A stretch of DNA of 64,000 nt, from the NCBI RefSeq assembly GCF_963666525.1, contig NZ_OY762905.1, positions 4,133,501 through 4,197,500 on the forward strand, read 5' to 3'. Source of the stretch: an uncultured Cohaesibacter sp. (GTDB lineage Bacteria; Pseudomonadota; Alphaproteobacteria; Rhizobiales; Cohaesibacteraceae). Positions 35,801 to 44,811 of this stretch are shown here, one piece after another. Made by a program: the position numbers and the translations under genes. How positions within the stretch are numbered: the first letter of the stretch is position 1; each line of letters starts with the position of its first letter. Below the pieces are notes generated by a model. That model did no database searches. It was not told the DNA's origin and saw only the letters and a program-made list of their open reading frames with translations.

Positions 35801-38433
35801 GCATCCGGATTGACAGCAATCAGCTGGAACTGGGCGTCGCTGTTCTCACTGACCTCATCGCCTTCAAACTGTGGCTTGATGCCCAACATGACGTTTTCAG
35901 GTACAACAGCGTAGCGTGTCCGGCGCTCGATGGCGCGGCCCGAGCCTTCCTGCATGCTGACAACCAGATCGGCGACCTTTGGCCGTGTCGAGGCTTTCAG
36001 CGCGCCAAGACTGAATTCATAGCTGCCCTCGCCATTGGCATCTAGCGGCGGCAGGGCTCCTATGGAAACCCGTTCAACACCGGTATTGTCTTCCTCGGCA
36101 AGGCCGAAGAGATAGCCGTCATGGCCCTTGAGATTGCGGCTCGTGCGGACCAGAACGTCGGCCGACAGCGACAGCCCGGCGGCCGGAGCGCCATAGAGAT
36201 AGCGCCCCTCGATATGGCCCGTTGCCGTGCCTTCCAGAGCAATGGTGTCGCCATCGGGGCTGATGGTCATGTCCGTCCGGTCGGGAATGAAATCCTCGAC
36301 AAGGAAGCTGACCTCGCCAAGGGCCGGCTTTTTCGGATCGGCAAAGATCTGGGCCTTCCAGCTACCACGCTTGGCATTGCTGACCAGCGGCAGATCGACC
36401 GAATAACCACCCAGTGCCTTGCCCGAGCCGATGAGGCGCTGGGCCTCAACACCGTCAGGGCGCAGGAATACGAAGGTGAGCGGCAGATCGTCAACGGCGC
36501 GGGCGCTGTCATCGCGGGCAAGAGCCGAGACATGCACTTCTTCACCCGGGCGGTAGACCCCGCGTTCGGTCCATGCATAGACATCGACACCTTCCGGCGA
36601 CGGCCGACCGGTGACGCCGCGATCGGAAAGATCAAACCCGGCGCGGGTCAGATCGAGGAACACGAAGTCATCCTCTCCGGCGTTGCTGGCGGTGAGCACG
36701 GCTGGCGCCATGCCATCGGTGCCACGGACAAGGCCGGCGTCGAAGGTGACCATGCCGCTGTCATCGCTGGTGCCGCTGCCCAGCACCTCGTTGTTCCGGG
36801 CGATGAGATCAACCTTGATACCGGCAAGCGGTTTGGCCGTATCGAGCGAGCGGGTAAAGACCTGCAGGCCTCCAAGATCCTTGCCGCCATCAGTATCGCT
36901 TGGTGTGGTCGCCCTGGAGCTTGAGAAAGTCGTCAGGCCAATGTCGGAAATGACAAACCACTGGCTGGCAACGGACGGATAGTCATTGAGGTCTATGGTC
37001 TTGGCGCTGGCGGTCATCAGATAGACCCCCGGCTTGCGTTCGGGCAGGGCCTCGTCAATCGGGATGGCGGTTACCACTTCGCGGTTCTTCTCCGGAGCGA
37101 TACTCATCGAGCCCTTCCAGACCAGATTTCCCATGTCATCCTTGAGGTCGGAAATCTGCCAGCTTTCGAGCTGGTTGAGGAAGTCGGAATTGCGCACGAG
37201 GCGGGCGAGCGAGCGGTCGTTGACCCGATAGAGGGCCAGTTGCGCATCATCCGCATTGACAGAAATCAGCGGAATGCCGCGACGATTGTTGGCTGGCAGA
37301 ACGTAATTGCTGGCACTGAATCGCATGCCCGGCGTGCGGTCGCGGATATAGAGATCAAGCTGCAGATTGGACAGCAGTTGCTCGCCATTCTCTGCCGGCA
37401 GCCCCTCACGGACATCCAACTGGTAGTTCTCGCCATGGGAGAGCCCTTCAACACAGATCTGGCTCTTGCTGACATCCAGCGCCTTCGGCTGCTGCTGGTT
37501 GATGCGAATATAGGAGGCAAAGTCGCCGAAACCCTTTTTCAGATCTTCTGAGAACTGCACGCAGATGCGCGGGCTTTGCAGATCCGCGTCGATACTGTGG
37601 TTGATCATCCGGAAGCCATGGCTTTCCAGAAGGCGGCGATAGTCATCCCGGTCTGCTGGATTCTCGTGCAGGTCCAGCGCCATCTTGAAGCTGTCGATTG
37701 CTTCGCGGAACCGGGAGGTGGCCTCAAGGCTGTGCGCCAACTGTGACAGGGCGGCAGCACGACTGTTGCGGCTGCGGGAACTGTTGTACGCATTGATTGC
37801 GGCACTCACCGCATTGGCGCGCTGGGTGCGGGCGACCTGGCCATCGCCAGTGGTGCGGGCAAGAAGGGCTGCGGCCTCGGAATAGGCGCGCCAGACATTG
37901 CTGTCTTCGGGATACATTGCAAGGGCCTGCTTGAAATAGCCCAGAGCCTGATCCGCCTCGTTGAAATCCACCGCACTACCGCCGCGTGCGACAAGCTCGT
38001 CAAAGCCGAGCGGGCTGGTGGCATTGGCCGGAGCGGTAACAGCTCTTGCCAGCTTTACGGCCGATTCCTGCAGATAGGTGGTGAGGTTTGAGAGTGGGGC
38101 CGCCTTGCCGAGATCTTCCTCTTCAAAGCGGGCAGCGATGCGTCCGGAAATGGCACCCTTGAAGGAAGTGGCCTTGGCGAAATCGGACTTGAGGAAGCAG
38201 AACTGGGCTTTCACATTGTAGGTGAAGGCCTTGCAGTCGCTTGTCTTGAGACAGGCGTTCTGACATTGATCAAGCGTGACTTTCTTGATGGTCTTGAAAT
38301 CAAAACCGTAATAATCGGTGTCCTTGGAGAGGATGACCTCGCTGCCGTATGTCCCGTCGAGTGCGAGGCTGCTTGAAGCGGGAGCCAGCGAGAACATAAG
38401 AGATGATACGATTAAAGATAGAATCCGGCCCAT
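32884..38433 (-). CDS. bacterial alpha-2-macroglobulin with N-terminal PAN domain
   Basis: 1849-residue secreted protease-trapping protein. A signal peptide ends near SSLALDG with no lipobox cysteine, unlike the E. coli lipoprotein form. Next comes a PAN/apple-like domain (about 35-75; Cys-rich: LDQCQNACLKTSDCKAF), a TPR-like stretch (about 150-260), then macroglobulin domains. The thioester motif CAEQ is intact (Cys1394 to Gln1397) within PYGCAEQVTSG, followed by the helical thioester domain with MGGFSLWGN. It should trap proteases in the periplasm. GGAGGGG precedes the start. It is the first gene of the operon with pbpC. Confidence 0.93.
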   Translation of the reverse strand: MGRILSLIVSSLMFSLAPASSSLALDGTYGSEVILSKDTDYYGFDFKTIKKVTLDQCQNACLKTSDCKAFTYNVKAQFCFLKSDFAKATSFKGAISGRIAARFEEEDLGKAAPLSNLTTYLQESAVKLARAVTAPANATSPLGFDELVARGGSAVDFNEADQALGYFKQALAMYPEDSNVWRAYSEAAALLARTTGDGQVARTQRANAVSAAINAYNSSRSRNSRAAALSQLAHSLEATSRFREAIDSFKMALDLHENPADRDDYRRLLESHGFRMINHSIDADLQSPRICVQFSEDLKKGFGDFASYIRINQQQPKALDVSKSQICVEGLSHGENYQLDVREGLPAENGEQLLSNLQLDLYIRDRTPGMRFSASNYVLPANNRRGIPLISVNADDAQLALYRVNDRSLARLVRNSDFLNQLESWQISDLKDDMGNLVWKGSMSIAPEKNREVVTAIPIDEALPERKPGVYLMTASAKTIDLNDYPSVASQWFVISDIGLTTFSSSRATTPSDTDGGKDLGGLQVFTRSLDTAKPLAGIKVDLIARNNEVLGSGTSDDSGMVTFDAGLVRGTDGMAPAVLTASNAGEDDFVFLDLTRAGFDLSDRGVTGRPSPEGVDVYAWTERGVYRPGEEVHVSALARDDSARAVDDLPLTFVFLRPDGVEAQRLIGSGKALGGYSVDLPLVSNAKRGSWKAQIFADPKKPALGEVSFLVEDFIPDRTDMTISPDGDTIALEGTATGHIEGRYLYGAPAAGLSLSADVLVRTSRNLKGHDGYLFGLAEEDNTGVERVSIGALPPLDANGEGSYEFSLGALKASTRPKVADLVVSMQEGSGRAIERRTRYAVVPENVMLGIKPQFEGDEVSENSDAQFQLIAVNPDASRASMSAVDWSLVKIDRQYQWYREGSTWYSEAVDLESKVADGQVDLDTSDPAKLSLPVEWGRYRLTLGDTTSVEFSAGWSSANGSLDTPDGLELALDKPSYKAGETARLKVSPRFAGTLLLAIGTDRISGTMSYDIPADGATIDIPVDKDWGAGAYLLANLYRPSDKGASRNPMRAIGVEWLGVEPEERALSVTLEAPETIRPHEQMVVPVKVDGLKAGEEAYVTVALVDEGILNLTRYKTPDPVGRYFGQRRLGVEIRDLYGRLIDGASGAFGALRTGGDGGGPQMNSSGEVPTQELVAFVSGIVRLDENGAGEVAFDIPQFNGTARLMAAAWSKEAVGGGEKDAIIRDPIIVHVALPKVLAPGDSSRALIELTNLEAPEGDYRMELMTNGALSVDTANAPETVALKKDQMVSLSVPLTAAGEGMGDVTVKLTSTAGDGVGILYDAQVPVRSGILPVTHVTRVPLAAKGDELKLDAAWLTGFNKQGATLSVSVTRPGAYDVASLLMQLNRYPYGCAEQVTSGALPLLYAKDLASILPQELASLSGKDMEERIQKAIDKLLSYQSDMGGFSLWGNSYIDDPWLTAYATDFLTRAREQGFKVPDEAMKQALDSIKNQLAYQADLEKDSATVAYGLYDLARNRMASAGDLRYYLETKLESFDSPFSRAQLGAALALYGDRTRAERAFHSALWLAEKLEDNYVLSSQSVYHYSSLQRDVAGMLALAAEVSPDLESLNGIRELAGRIYNPERRLNTQEQAWMVLAARAQQINAGDLGISVNGTAVTGTLVESYQGQAIDMDPVTITNGGDKPLVALVTSVASPEEPLSAGGNGFAISRNYHALDGSPISVADIKQNERFVVVVNASQLEDVPARLMISDLLPAGLEVENPSLVQSADQQNFNWLPQTEVAHVEFRKDRVLAAINREQGGPKDLTIAYVVRAVSPGSFMHPAAVIEDMYRPEKSARTASGFMNVSR

Positions 38434-38910
38434 GGGTCCCCTCCGGTTATCAAAATTGTCTGCTTGGACAGGTCTTTCCGACCTGAATAATCTTAATCAA
38501 TGAAAGGCAAATAGCGAACAGCAACGATCTCGTTCGGACATTATGAAATAATTTTGCCGTGAATGTGAGCATAAATATGTCCTAAGAGACATAAAAAGTT
38601 TTTGATTTGCACTTTTGGCTTTGCTTGACTACCTCACCTTGGTGACATGCATGCGACGTTGTGATGAGGGGATGGCAAGTTGATCGACGATGCTTCGTCG
38701 GAGCCGTTTGGTGATGCGGAACACTGTCCCGACGTCGCTCGTATGCGGCGACGGCGGTTCCCTTTGAGTGATCAATCTGAGTGCGTAACGAGCAGATGAG
38801 CTTGATTGAGCCGTCCATTGCGATGCATAAAATTGCAGAAGATGGTAACGCTTGAATCATTGAATGGCGAAAGATTCGCTGAATTGGGAATTTTAAGAAG
38901 GGGTGTGTCG
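38434..38910. other. divergent region between A2M gene and Sel1-repeat gene
   Basis: 477 bases, AT-rich in the middle, without a supported gene. A small TCACC-TT-GGTGA palindrome lies near 38635. It should hold both promoters. Confidence 0.5.
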
Positions 38911-40188
38911 ATGGCGTTCAGCTGGAATGGGAAGGGCCGGGTGGCTCTCAAGGGACTTGGGATCGGTACGCTCTCGCTCTTGTTGTCAACGCTAGCCGTT
39001 GAGGCTCAGACGGCTGAGGGCAAGGACCCTGTTGCGGCAACCGAAGTGTCCGGGCAAATGGCGACGGACGTGGCACCTGCGCCATCCGAGGCTGTTACAT
39101 CTGCGCCAGAGACAACGGAAAAGCCAGTGGTAGAACCGTCCGACGCAACGCCTACCATGGCCGATCCTGCCGCGACAGCACCATCCAGTGCGGCGACCAC
39201 GATGCCGGAACATCCCGCAGCGGAAAGCGCATCCGGTGTGGCATCCGAGCCCGCTGCTGCTGAAGCGCCAGCCAAGGAGGCGGCTCCGGAAGCTGTGAAG
39301 GCACCTGAAACACCCTCCGCGCCTGAAACGGCTGAAGCTCCAAAGATGCCGGATGCACCGGAGGCCGCGACAGAAACCAAGGCAGAGGCCGCGACAGAAA
39401 CCAAGCCTGAGGTCAAGGATGTGAGCGCACCGGCAGTCATGCCCACCGCGCCCGCTCCTGAAACCGAATGCGACCGCCTGGCTGCTCATCCCTTTGATCC
39501 TGACGCCGTTGCAACTGGTGTCTTCTATGCTGATCTTGACGCCGCCAAGGTCGTGGAAGCATGTCAGGCCGCAATAACGGACTATCCGCAAGAGGCACGG
39601 TTCTTCACCCAGTTGGCGCGCGGGCTGCACAAGGCAGGCAAGCCATCCCTTGTCTATGCAGCCAGCAAACAGGGCGCTGAGCTTGGCAGCGGTCAGTCGA
39701 TGGCCTATCTGGGCGTTCTCTACAAGAATGGAACCTCGGTGCCGGAGAGCCAGCCTGAGGCACTTGCATGGTTTGACAAGGCTGCCGCTGCCGGCAACCC
39801 CGGCGGCATGGTCTTTGCCGCTGCCATGTATCGGGATGGTGTGGGCACCGATCGCAACTATGAACGGGCGGCCGAACTCTACAGGAAGGCGAGCGATCTC
39901 GATGTTGCCGAAGCGTCGGCCGATCTGGGCATTTTCTATGACCGGGGGCAGGGCGTCGAGCGCAACCCGGAGCAGGCTGCCTCGCTGCTGCTGAAGGCTT
40001 TTGCTGCCGATGACAAGGACACCCAGCGCATCTTCTTCGAAGTGCCCGGGGTTCTTTCTGAAGCGACCCGCAAGGCCGTACAGACCGAGCTGAAAGCCAA
40101 GGGCTTTTACAAGAGCTCGATCGATGCAGACTTCGGCTCCGGCACCCGCAACGCGCTCATTCTCTTCAAACGCAGCGCGCAGAAATAA
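38911..40188 (+). CDS. Sel1-repeat protein with Ala/Pro/Glu-rich linker and peptidoglycan-binding-like C terminus
   Basis: 425 residues. A signal-peptide-like N terminus (GLGIGTLSLLLSTLAVEAQT) precedes a low-complexity region rich in Ala, Pro, Glu and Thr (about 30-185) with imperfect repeats such as AATETKAE. Three or four Sel1 repeats follow (about 235-365; e.g. AMYRDGVGTDRNYERAAELYRKA and LGIFYDRGQGVERNPEQAA). The end, TRKAVQTELKAKGFY then GSGTRNALILF, looks like a PGB_1 peptidoglycan-binding fold. The ATG at 38911 has AAGGGG upstream. Probably a periplasmic envelope protein; divergent from the A2M/pbpC operon. Exact role unknown. Confidence 0.8.
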   Translation: MAFSWNGKGRVALKGLGIGTLSLLLSTLAVEAQTAEGKDPVAATEVSGQMATDVAPAPSEAVTSAPETTEKPVVEPSDATPTMADPAATAPSSAATTMPEHPAAESASGVASEPAAAEAPAKEAAPEAVKAPETPSAPETAEAPKMPDAPEAATETKAEAATETKPEVKDVSAPAVMPTAPAPETECDRLAAHPFDPDAVATGVFYADLDAAKVVEACQAAITDYPQEARFFTQLARGLHKAGKPSLVYAASKQGAELGSGQSMAYLGVLYKNGTSVPESQPEALAWFDKAAAAGNPGGMVFAAAMYRDGVGTDRNYERAAELYRKASDLDVAEASADLGIFYDRGQGVERNPEQAASLLLKAFAADDKDTQRIFFEVPGVLSEATRKAVQTELKAKGFYKSSIDADFGSGTRNALILFKRSAQK

Positions 40189-40195
40189 GCACAGG

Positions 40196-40229
40196 TCACT
40201 GGCTGCGGTCCTGGGTCCGTGGCCAGTGA
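40196..40229 (+). terminator. stem-loop after Sel1-repeat gene
   Basis: Perfect TCACTGGC/GCCAGTGA arms with extra internal GG/CC pairing, seven bases after the stop codon. The following sequence is only weakly T-rich, so termination is probable rather than certain. Confidence 0.6.
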
Positions 40230-40331
40230 TTAACTCGTGATTTTGTCGTCACACAGAGGTGACGCACGAGTAGCCCGAAGCCGGATCTTTTAGCGACCCT
40301 CATCCCCCCATCAGCAACAACAGGGCAGGAT

Positions 40332-40775
40332 ATGACAATGCGCTTGGCCCCCGATAACCGATCGGACTACAAGGTCTTTCAGGTGGTTCCCACCCGCTGG
40401 AACGACAATGACAGCTTTGGTCACCTGAACAACGCCGTCCATTACTCGCTGTTTGATTCTGCGATCGCCAACTGGCTGATGCAGAACACCTCGCTGGATG
40501 CGGCCAACGACGACCAGATCTGTGTCGTTGTGGAAAATGGCTGCAACTATTTCGAAGAGCTCTCCTTTCCTGATGTCATCTCCGTAGGCCTGCGCATCAC
40601 AAGCATCGGCACCAGCTCAGTCCGTTACGAGATCGGTCTGTTTCGCAATGAGCAACAGACAACCTCGGCGCGCGGCCATTTTGTGCATGTTTATGTGAAT
40701 GCCAAGACCCGCACGCCGGAGCCGATCGGCGAACCCTTGCGCGCCCTTTTCAAGAGCATCTCGGCAGCCTCCTGA
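40332..40775 (+). CDS. hotdog-fold acyl-CoA thioesterase (4HBT family)
   Basis: 147 residues. The N-terminal TRWNDNDSFGHLNNAVHYSLFD motif is the 4-hydroxybenzoyl-CoA thioesterase signature. The candidate catalytic acid is the Asp within DNDSFGH, while the first acidic position is here Asn-Asp. ARGHFVHVYVNAKTRTP forms the later strands. It likely hydrolyses an acyl-CoA in the cytoplasm, with no substrate information. Stand-alone gene. Confidence 0.83.
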   Translation: MTMRLAPDNRSDYKVFQVVPTRWNDNDSFGHLNNAVHYSLFDSAIANWLMQNTSLDAANDDQICVVVENGCNYFEELSFPDVISVGLRITSIGTSSVRYEIGLFRNEQQTTSARGHFVHVYVNAKTRTPEPIGEPLRALFKSISAAS

Positions 40776-41106
40776 TCCATTTCCGGTTGCAATGCCTGTC
40801 CGGGTTTTTGGGACTTGTCTTGCAAAGCAGGAGAAGGACTATTGTCCCTTTTGTATAATTTGATATAAGTCAAGTATCGAGCTGTCCACAAGATCTGCAT
40901 CTCGGTGCAGCATTTGCTCGCTTGTAGAGAAAAATGCTTGGTAGAATTGCGCGTATAGCGTGATAATGCAAAGCCTTGTCCAACAAGCATCCCAGTATAG
41001 GGCAGCAAGATACGGGTTGGACAACCTCCATCCTTTTCGATCATCCTTTTCCTCTTGACGAGTATTATACTTTAGTCTCGACTGAGGGCAGAAACCGGGA
41101 ATAGTT
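40776..41106. other. non-coding region upstream of pyc
   Basis: 331 bases with AT-rich segments (GTATAATTTGATATAAG around 40850; TTGACGAGTATTATACT around 41057) that may contain the pyc promoter, but no correctly spaced -35/-10 pair could be chosen. No gene is supported. Confidence 0.5.
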
Positions 41107-44100
41107 ATGGCTGAATTCAAGAAGATCCTGATTGCAAACCGTGGCGAAATTGCCATTCGTGTCATGCGCGCAGCAAACGAGCTGGGCAAGCGAACAGTTG
41201 CCATCTATGCCGAAGAAGACAAGTTAAGCTTGCACCGGTTCAAGGCGGACGAGGCCTATCGTATCGGAGCCGGCATGGGCCCGGTTGCCGCCTATCTGTC
41301 CATCTCCGAAATCATCCGTGTTGCCAAGGAATGCGGCGCAGACGCTATTCATCCGGGCTACGGCCTGCTGTCGGAAAACCCCGACTTCGTTGACGCCTGC
41401 ACCAAGGCAGGAATCACCTTCATCGGTCCGAAGGCCGAGACCATGCGCAAGCTGGGCGACAAGGCCTCTGCTCGCAAGGTTGCCATGGAGGCCGGAGTAC
41501 CGGTCATTCCGGCAACCGAAGTGCTGGGCGACGACATGGCCGAGATTGCCGTGGAAGCCGAAAAGATCGGCTATCCGCTGATGCTGAAGGCCAGCTGGGG
41601 CGGCGGCGGTCGCGGCATGCGCCCGATCTACGGGCCGGCAGAACTGGAGGACAAGATCCGCGAAGGGCGCCGCGAGGCAGAGAATGCCTTTGGCAACGGG
41701 GAAGGTTATCTGGAAAAGATGATCATCCGCGCGCGTCACGTCGAGGTGCAGATTCTGGGCGACAGCCATGGTGGCATGTATCACCTGTTCGAGCGCGACT
41801 GCTCCGTGCAGCGCCGGAACCAGAAAGTGGTCGAGCGCGCACCCGCGCCTTACCTCAGCGAAGAGCAGCGCAAGGAAATCTGCGAACTTGGCTACAAGAT
41901 CTGCAAGCATGTGAACTATGAATGCGCTGGTACCGTCGAATTCCTGATGGACATGGAAAGCGGCAATTTCTACTTCATCGAGGTGAACCCGCGCGTGCAG
42001 GTGGAGCACACCGTTACCGAGGAAGTCACCGGCATTGACATCGTTCAGGCCCAGATCAAGATTGCCGAAGGCAAGACCATTGCCGAGGCCACCGGTGTGG
42101 CCAGCCAGGAAGAGGTCCAGCTGCACGGCCATGCCCTGCAGTGCCGTGTGACCACGGAAGACCCGCAGAACAACTTCATTCCGGACTATGGCCGCCTCAA
42201 CGCCTATCGCTCGGCCACCGGCATGGGCATCCGCCTCGATGGCGGCACTGCCTACACTGGCGGTGTCATCACCCGCTATTACGACAGTCTGCTGACCAAG
42301 GTTACCGCTTGGGCGCCGACGCCGGAGCAGGCCATTGCCCGCATGGATCGCGCCCTGCGCGAATTCCGCGTGCGCGGCGTTTCGACCAACATCCGCTTCG
42401 TCGAAAACCTGCTCAAGCATCCGACCTTCCTCAACAACACCTATACCACCAAGTTCATCGACACGACGCCGGAGCTGTTCAACTTCAAGAAGCGTCGCGA
42501 CCGTGGCACCAAGGTGCTGACCTACATTGCCGACATCACGGTGAATGGCCATCCGGAAGTCAAGGACCGTCCGCGTCCGGCCGAAGGGCTGCGGGCGCCT
42601 GTCCTGCCGGCACCACACGCAGAGAAGCCCGCTGCGGGCACCCGCGACCTGCTGGACGCCAAGGGGCCGCAGGCAGTTGCCGACTGGCTGGCCGATCAGA
42701 AGCAGCTGCTCCTGACCGACACCACCATGCGCGACGGTCACCAGTCTCTGCTGGCAACGCGCATGCGTTCCATCGACATGATCAAGGTGGCTCCTAGCTA
42801 CGCGCTCAATCTGCCGCAGCTGTTCTCCATCGAGGCTTGGGGCGGCGCGACCTTCGACGTGGCCTATCGTTTCCTGCAGGAATGTCCGTGGCAGCGTTTG
42901 CGCGACATCCGCACGGCCATGCCCAACATCATGATCCAGATGCTGCTGCGCGGCTCCAATGGCGTGGGCTACACCAACTATCCGGACAATGTGGTTCAGA
43001 GCTTTGTCAAGCAGGCTGCGATCAGCGGCGTTGACCTGTTCCGCGTCTTTGACTCTCTCAACTGGGTTGAGAACATGCGCGTCGCCATGGATGCGGTTCT
43101 GGACAACAACAAGGTCTGCGAAGGCACGATCTGCTACACCGGCGACATCTTCGATCCGAACCGGGCCAAGTATGATCTCAAATACTATGTCAAGATGGGC
43201 AAGGAACTTCGCGACGCCGGGGCTCATATCCTCGGCCTCAAGGACATGGCCGGGCTGTTGAAGCCTGCTCAGGCCCGGGTGCTTGTCAAGGCCCTCAAGG
43301 AAGAGGTCGGTCTGCCGATCCATCTGCACACCCACGACACTTCTGGCATTTCCGCTGCCACCATTCTGGCAGCCAGCGAAGCCGGGGTCGATGTGGTGGA
43401 CGCGGCGATGGATGCCTTCTCGGGTTCAACCTCGCAGCCATGCCTTGGCTCGATCGTCGAAGCCCTGCGCAACACCGAGCGGGACTCCGGCCTTGATGTC
43501 GAAGCAATCCGCGATATCTCTGAATATTGGGAAGCCGTCCGTGGCCAGTATGCCGCCTTTGAAAGCGGCACCAGCTCTCCGGCGTCCGAGGTCTATCTGC
43601 ATGAAATGCCCGGTGGTCAGTATACCAACCTCAAGGCACAGGCCCGCAGCCTCGGGCTGGAGGAACGCTGGCACGAAGTCGCCCAGACCTATGCCGACGT
43701 GAACCTGATGTTCGGCGATATTCCGAAGGTGACGCCGTCGTCCAAGGTGGTCGGCGACATGGCGCTGATGATGGTCTCTCAGGGCCTGACGCGCAAGCAG
43801 GTGGAAGACCCGACCGTGGATCTGTCCTTCCCGGATTCCGTCATCGACATGATGCGCGGCAATCTCGGCCAGCCGGAAGGCGGGTTCCCGAAAGGTATCA
43901 TCGACAAGGTCCTCAAGGGCGAACAGCCCAACACCGAGCGCCCCGGCAAGCATCTGCCTCCAGTTGATCTGGAAGATGTCCGCGCCAAGCTGACCGAGGA
44001 GCTGGAAGGCTTTGAAGTGGATGACGAGGATCTCAACGGCTATCTGATGTATCCGAAGGTCTTCCTCGACTATATGGGCCGTCATCGCCTCTATGGCCCT

Positions 44101-44553
44101 GTGCGTACCCTGCCGACGAAGACCTTCTTCTATGGCATGACGCAGGGTGAGGAAATTTCCGCTGAAATCTCTCCGGGCAAGACGCTGGAAATCCGTATGC
44201 AGGCCGTCAGCGAGACCAATGACGAAGGCGACGTGAAGGTCTATTTCGAGCTCAACGGTCAGCCGCGTTCGGTCACCGTGCCGAACCGTATGGTCAAGTC
44301 GACCACGGCAACGCGCCCGAAAGCCGATACCAACAACCCCAACCATATCGGTGCGCCGATGCCGGGTGTAGTGGCAACGATCGGCGTCAAGGCCGGCCAG
44401 TCCGTCCGTGCCGGTGATCTTCTGCTGACGATCGAAGCCATGAAGATGGAAACCGGCATTCACGCTGAGCGCGATGCCGTCATCAAGGAAGTGCATGTGA
44501 CCCCGGGCGGCAAGATCGACGCCAAGGATTTGTTGATCGAGCTGGAAGAGTAG
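41107..44553 (+). CDS. pyc: pyruvate carboxylase
   Basis: 1148-residue single-chain biotin enzyme making oxaloacetate from pyruvate, bicarbonate and ATP. The biotin carboxylase domain (about 1-455) has KILIANRGEIAIRVMRA and the ATP-grasp loop KASWGGGGRGMR. The carboxyltransferase domain (about 530-830) has LLTDTTMRDGHQSLLATRMR, and the allosteric and tetramerisation region follows. The C-terminal carrier domain has the biotinyl lysine in IEAMKMET (Lys1113). It replenishes the TCA cycle and depends on biotin, for which bioMNY is present in this window. A strong terminator follows. Confidence 0.98.
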   Translation: MAEFKKILIANRGEIAIRVMRAANELGKRTVAIYAEEDKLSLHRFKADEAYRIGAGMGPVAAYLSISEIIRVAKECGADAIHPGYGLLSENPDFVDACTKAGITFIGPKAETMRKLGDKASARKVAMEAGVPVIPATEVLGDDMAEIAVEAEKIGYPLMLKASWGGGGRGMRPIYGPAELEDKIREGRREAENAFGNGEGYLEKMIIRARHVEVQILGDSHGGMYHLFERDCSVQRRNQKVVERAPAPYLSEEQRKEICELGYKICKHVNYECAGTVEFLMDMESGNFYFIEVNPRVQVEHTVTEEVTGIDIVQAQIKIAEGKTIAEATGVASQEEVQLHGHALQCRVTTEDPQNNFIPDYGRLNAYRSATGMGIRLDGGTAYTGGVITRYYDSLLTKVTAWAPTPEQAIARMDRALREFRVRGVSTNIRFVENLLKHPTFLNNTYTTKFIDTTPELFNFKKRRDRGTKVLTYIADITVNGHPEVKDRPRPAEGLRAPVLPAPHAEKPAAGTRDLLDAKGPQAVADWLADQKQLLLTDTTMRDGHQSLLATRMRSIDMIKVAPSYALNLPQLFSIEAWGGATFDVAYRFLQECPWQRLRDIRTAMPNIMIQMLLRGSNGVGYTNYPDNVVQSFVKQAAISGVDLFRVFDSLNWVENMRVAMDAVLDNNKVCEGTICYTGDIFDPNRAKYDLKYYVKMGKELRDAGAHILGLKDMAGLLKPAQARVLVKALKEEVGLPIHLHTHDTSGISAATILAASEAGVDVVDAAMDAFSGSTSQPCLGSIVEALRNTERDSGLDVEAIRDISEYWEAVRGQYAAFESGTSSPASEVYLHEMPGGQYTNLKAQARSLGLEERWHEVAQTYADVNLMFGDIPKVTPSSKVVGDMALMMVSQGLTRKQVEDPTVDLSFPDSVIDMMRGNLGQPEGGFPKGIIDKVLKGEQPNTERPGKHLPPVDLEDVRAKLTEELEGFEVDDEDLNGYLMYPKVFLDYMGRHRLYGPVRTLPTKTFFYGMTQGEEISAEISPGKTLEIRMQAVSETNDEGDVKVYFELNGQPRSVTVPNRMVKSTTATRPKADTNNPNHIGAPMPGVVATIGVKAGQSVRAGDLLLTIEAMKMETGIHAERDAVIKEVHVTPGGKIDAKDLLIELEE

Positions 44554-44585
44554 TCTTTCCCTGCTGCTGACAATCAAGATGACTG

Positions 44586-44619
44586 AAGGGCGTTCCCGAA
44601 GTGACGGAACGCCCTTTTT
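44586..44619 (+). terminator. terminator of pyc
   Basis: AGGGCGTTCC/GGAACGCCCT stem with a TTTTTA tail. Confidence 0.9.
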
Positions 44620-44811
44620 ATATAAATAGAAATATTTTACATACTTGATTGCTGACAGTTTTAATGGCAAAGCTTAATTCCCGCATATTCCATCATCTTA
44701 CTTCAGGGTATAAAGATAACTACCAAATAAGTGTGATTTTGTCTGTCAATTTACTTATAAGTATAAATGTATATTCAAGGTAGGAGAGTGGAAGGTCATT
44801 AAAGTGAGTGA

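Noticed and set aside
38992-39630. Minus-strand frame rich in Cys, Arg and Gly opposite the Sel1 gene
   Set aside because: Its composition is the complement of the Ala/Pro/Glu-rich linker codons; no signal peptide or ribosome-binding site.
41224-43335. 703-codon minus-strand frame inside pyc
   Set aside because: Caused by codon bias of the pyruvate carboxylase gene; rich in His, Leu and Asp with no domain character.
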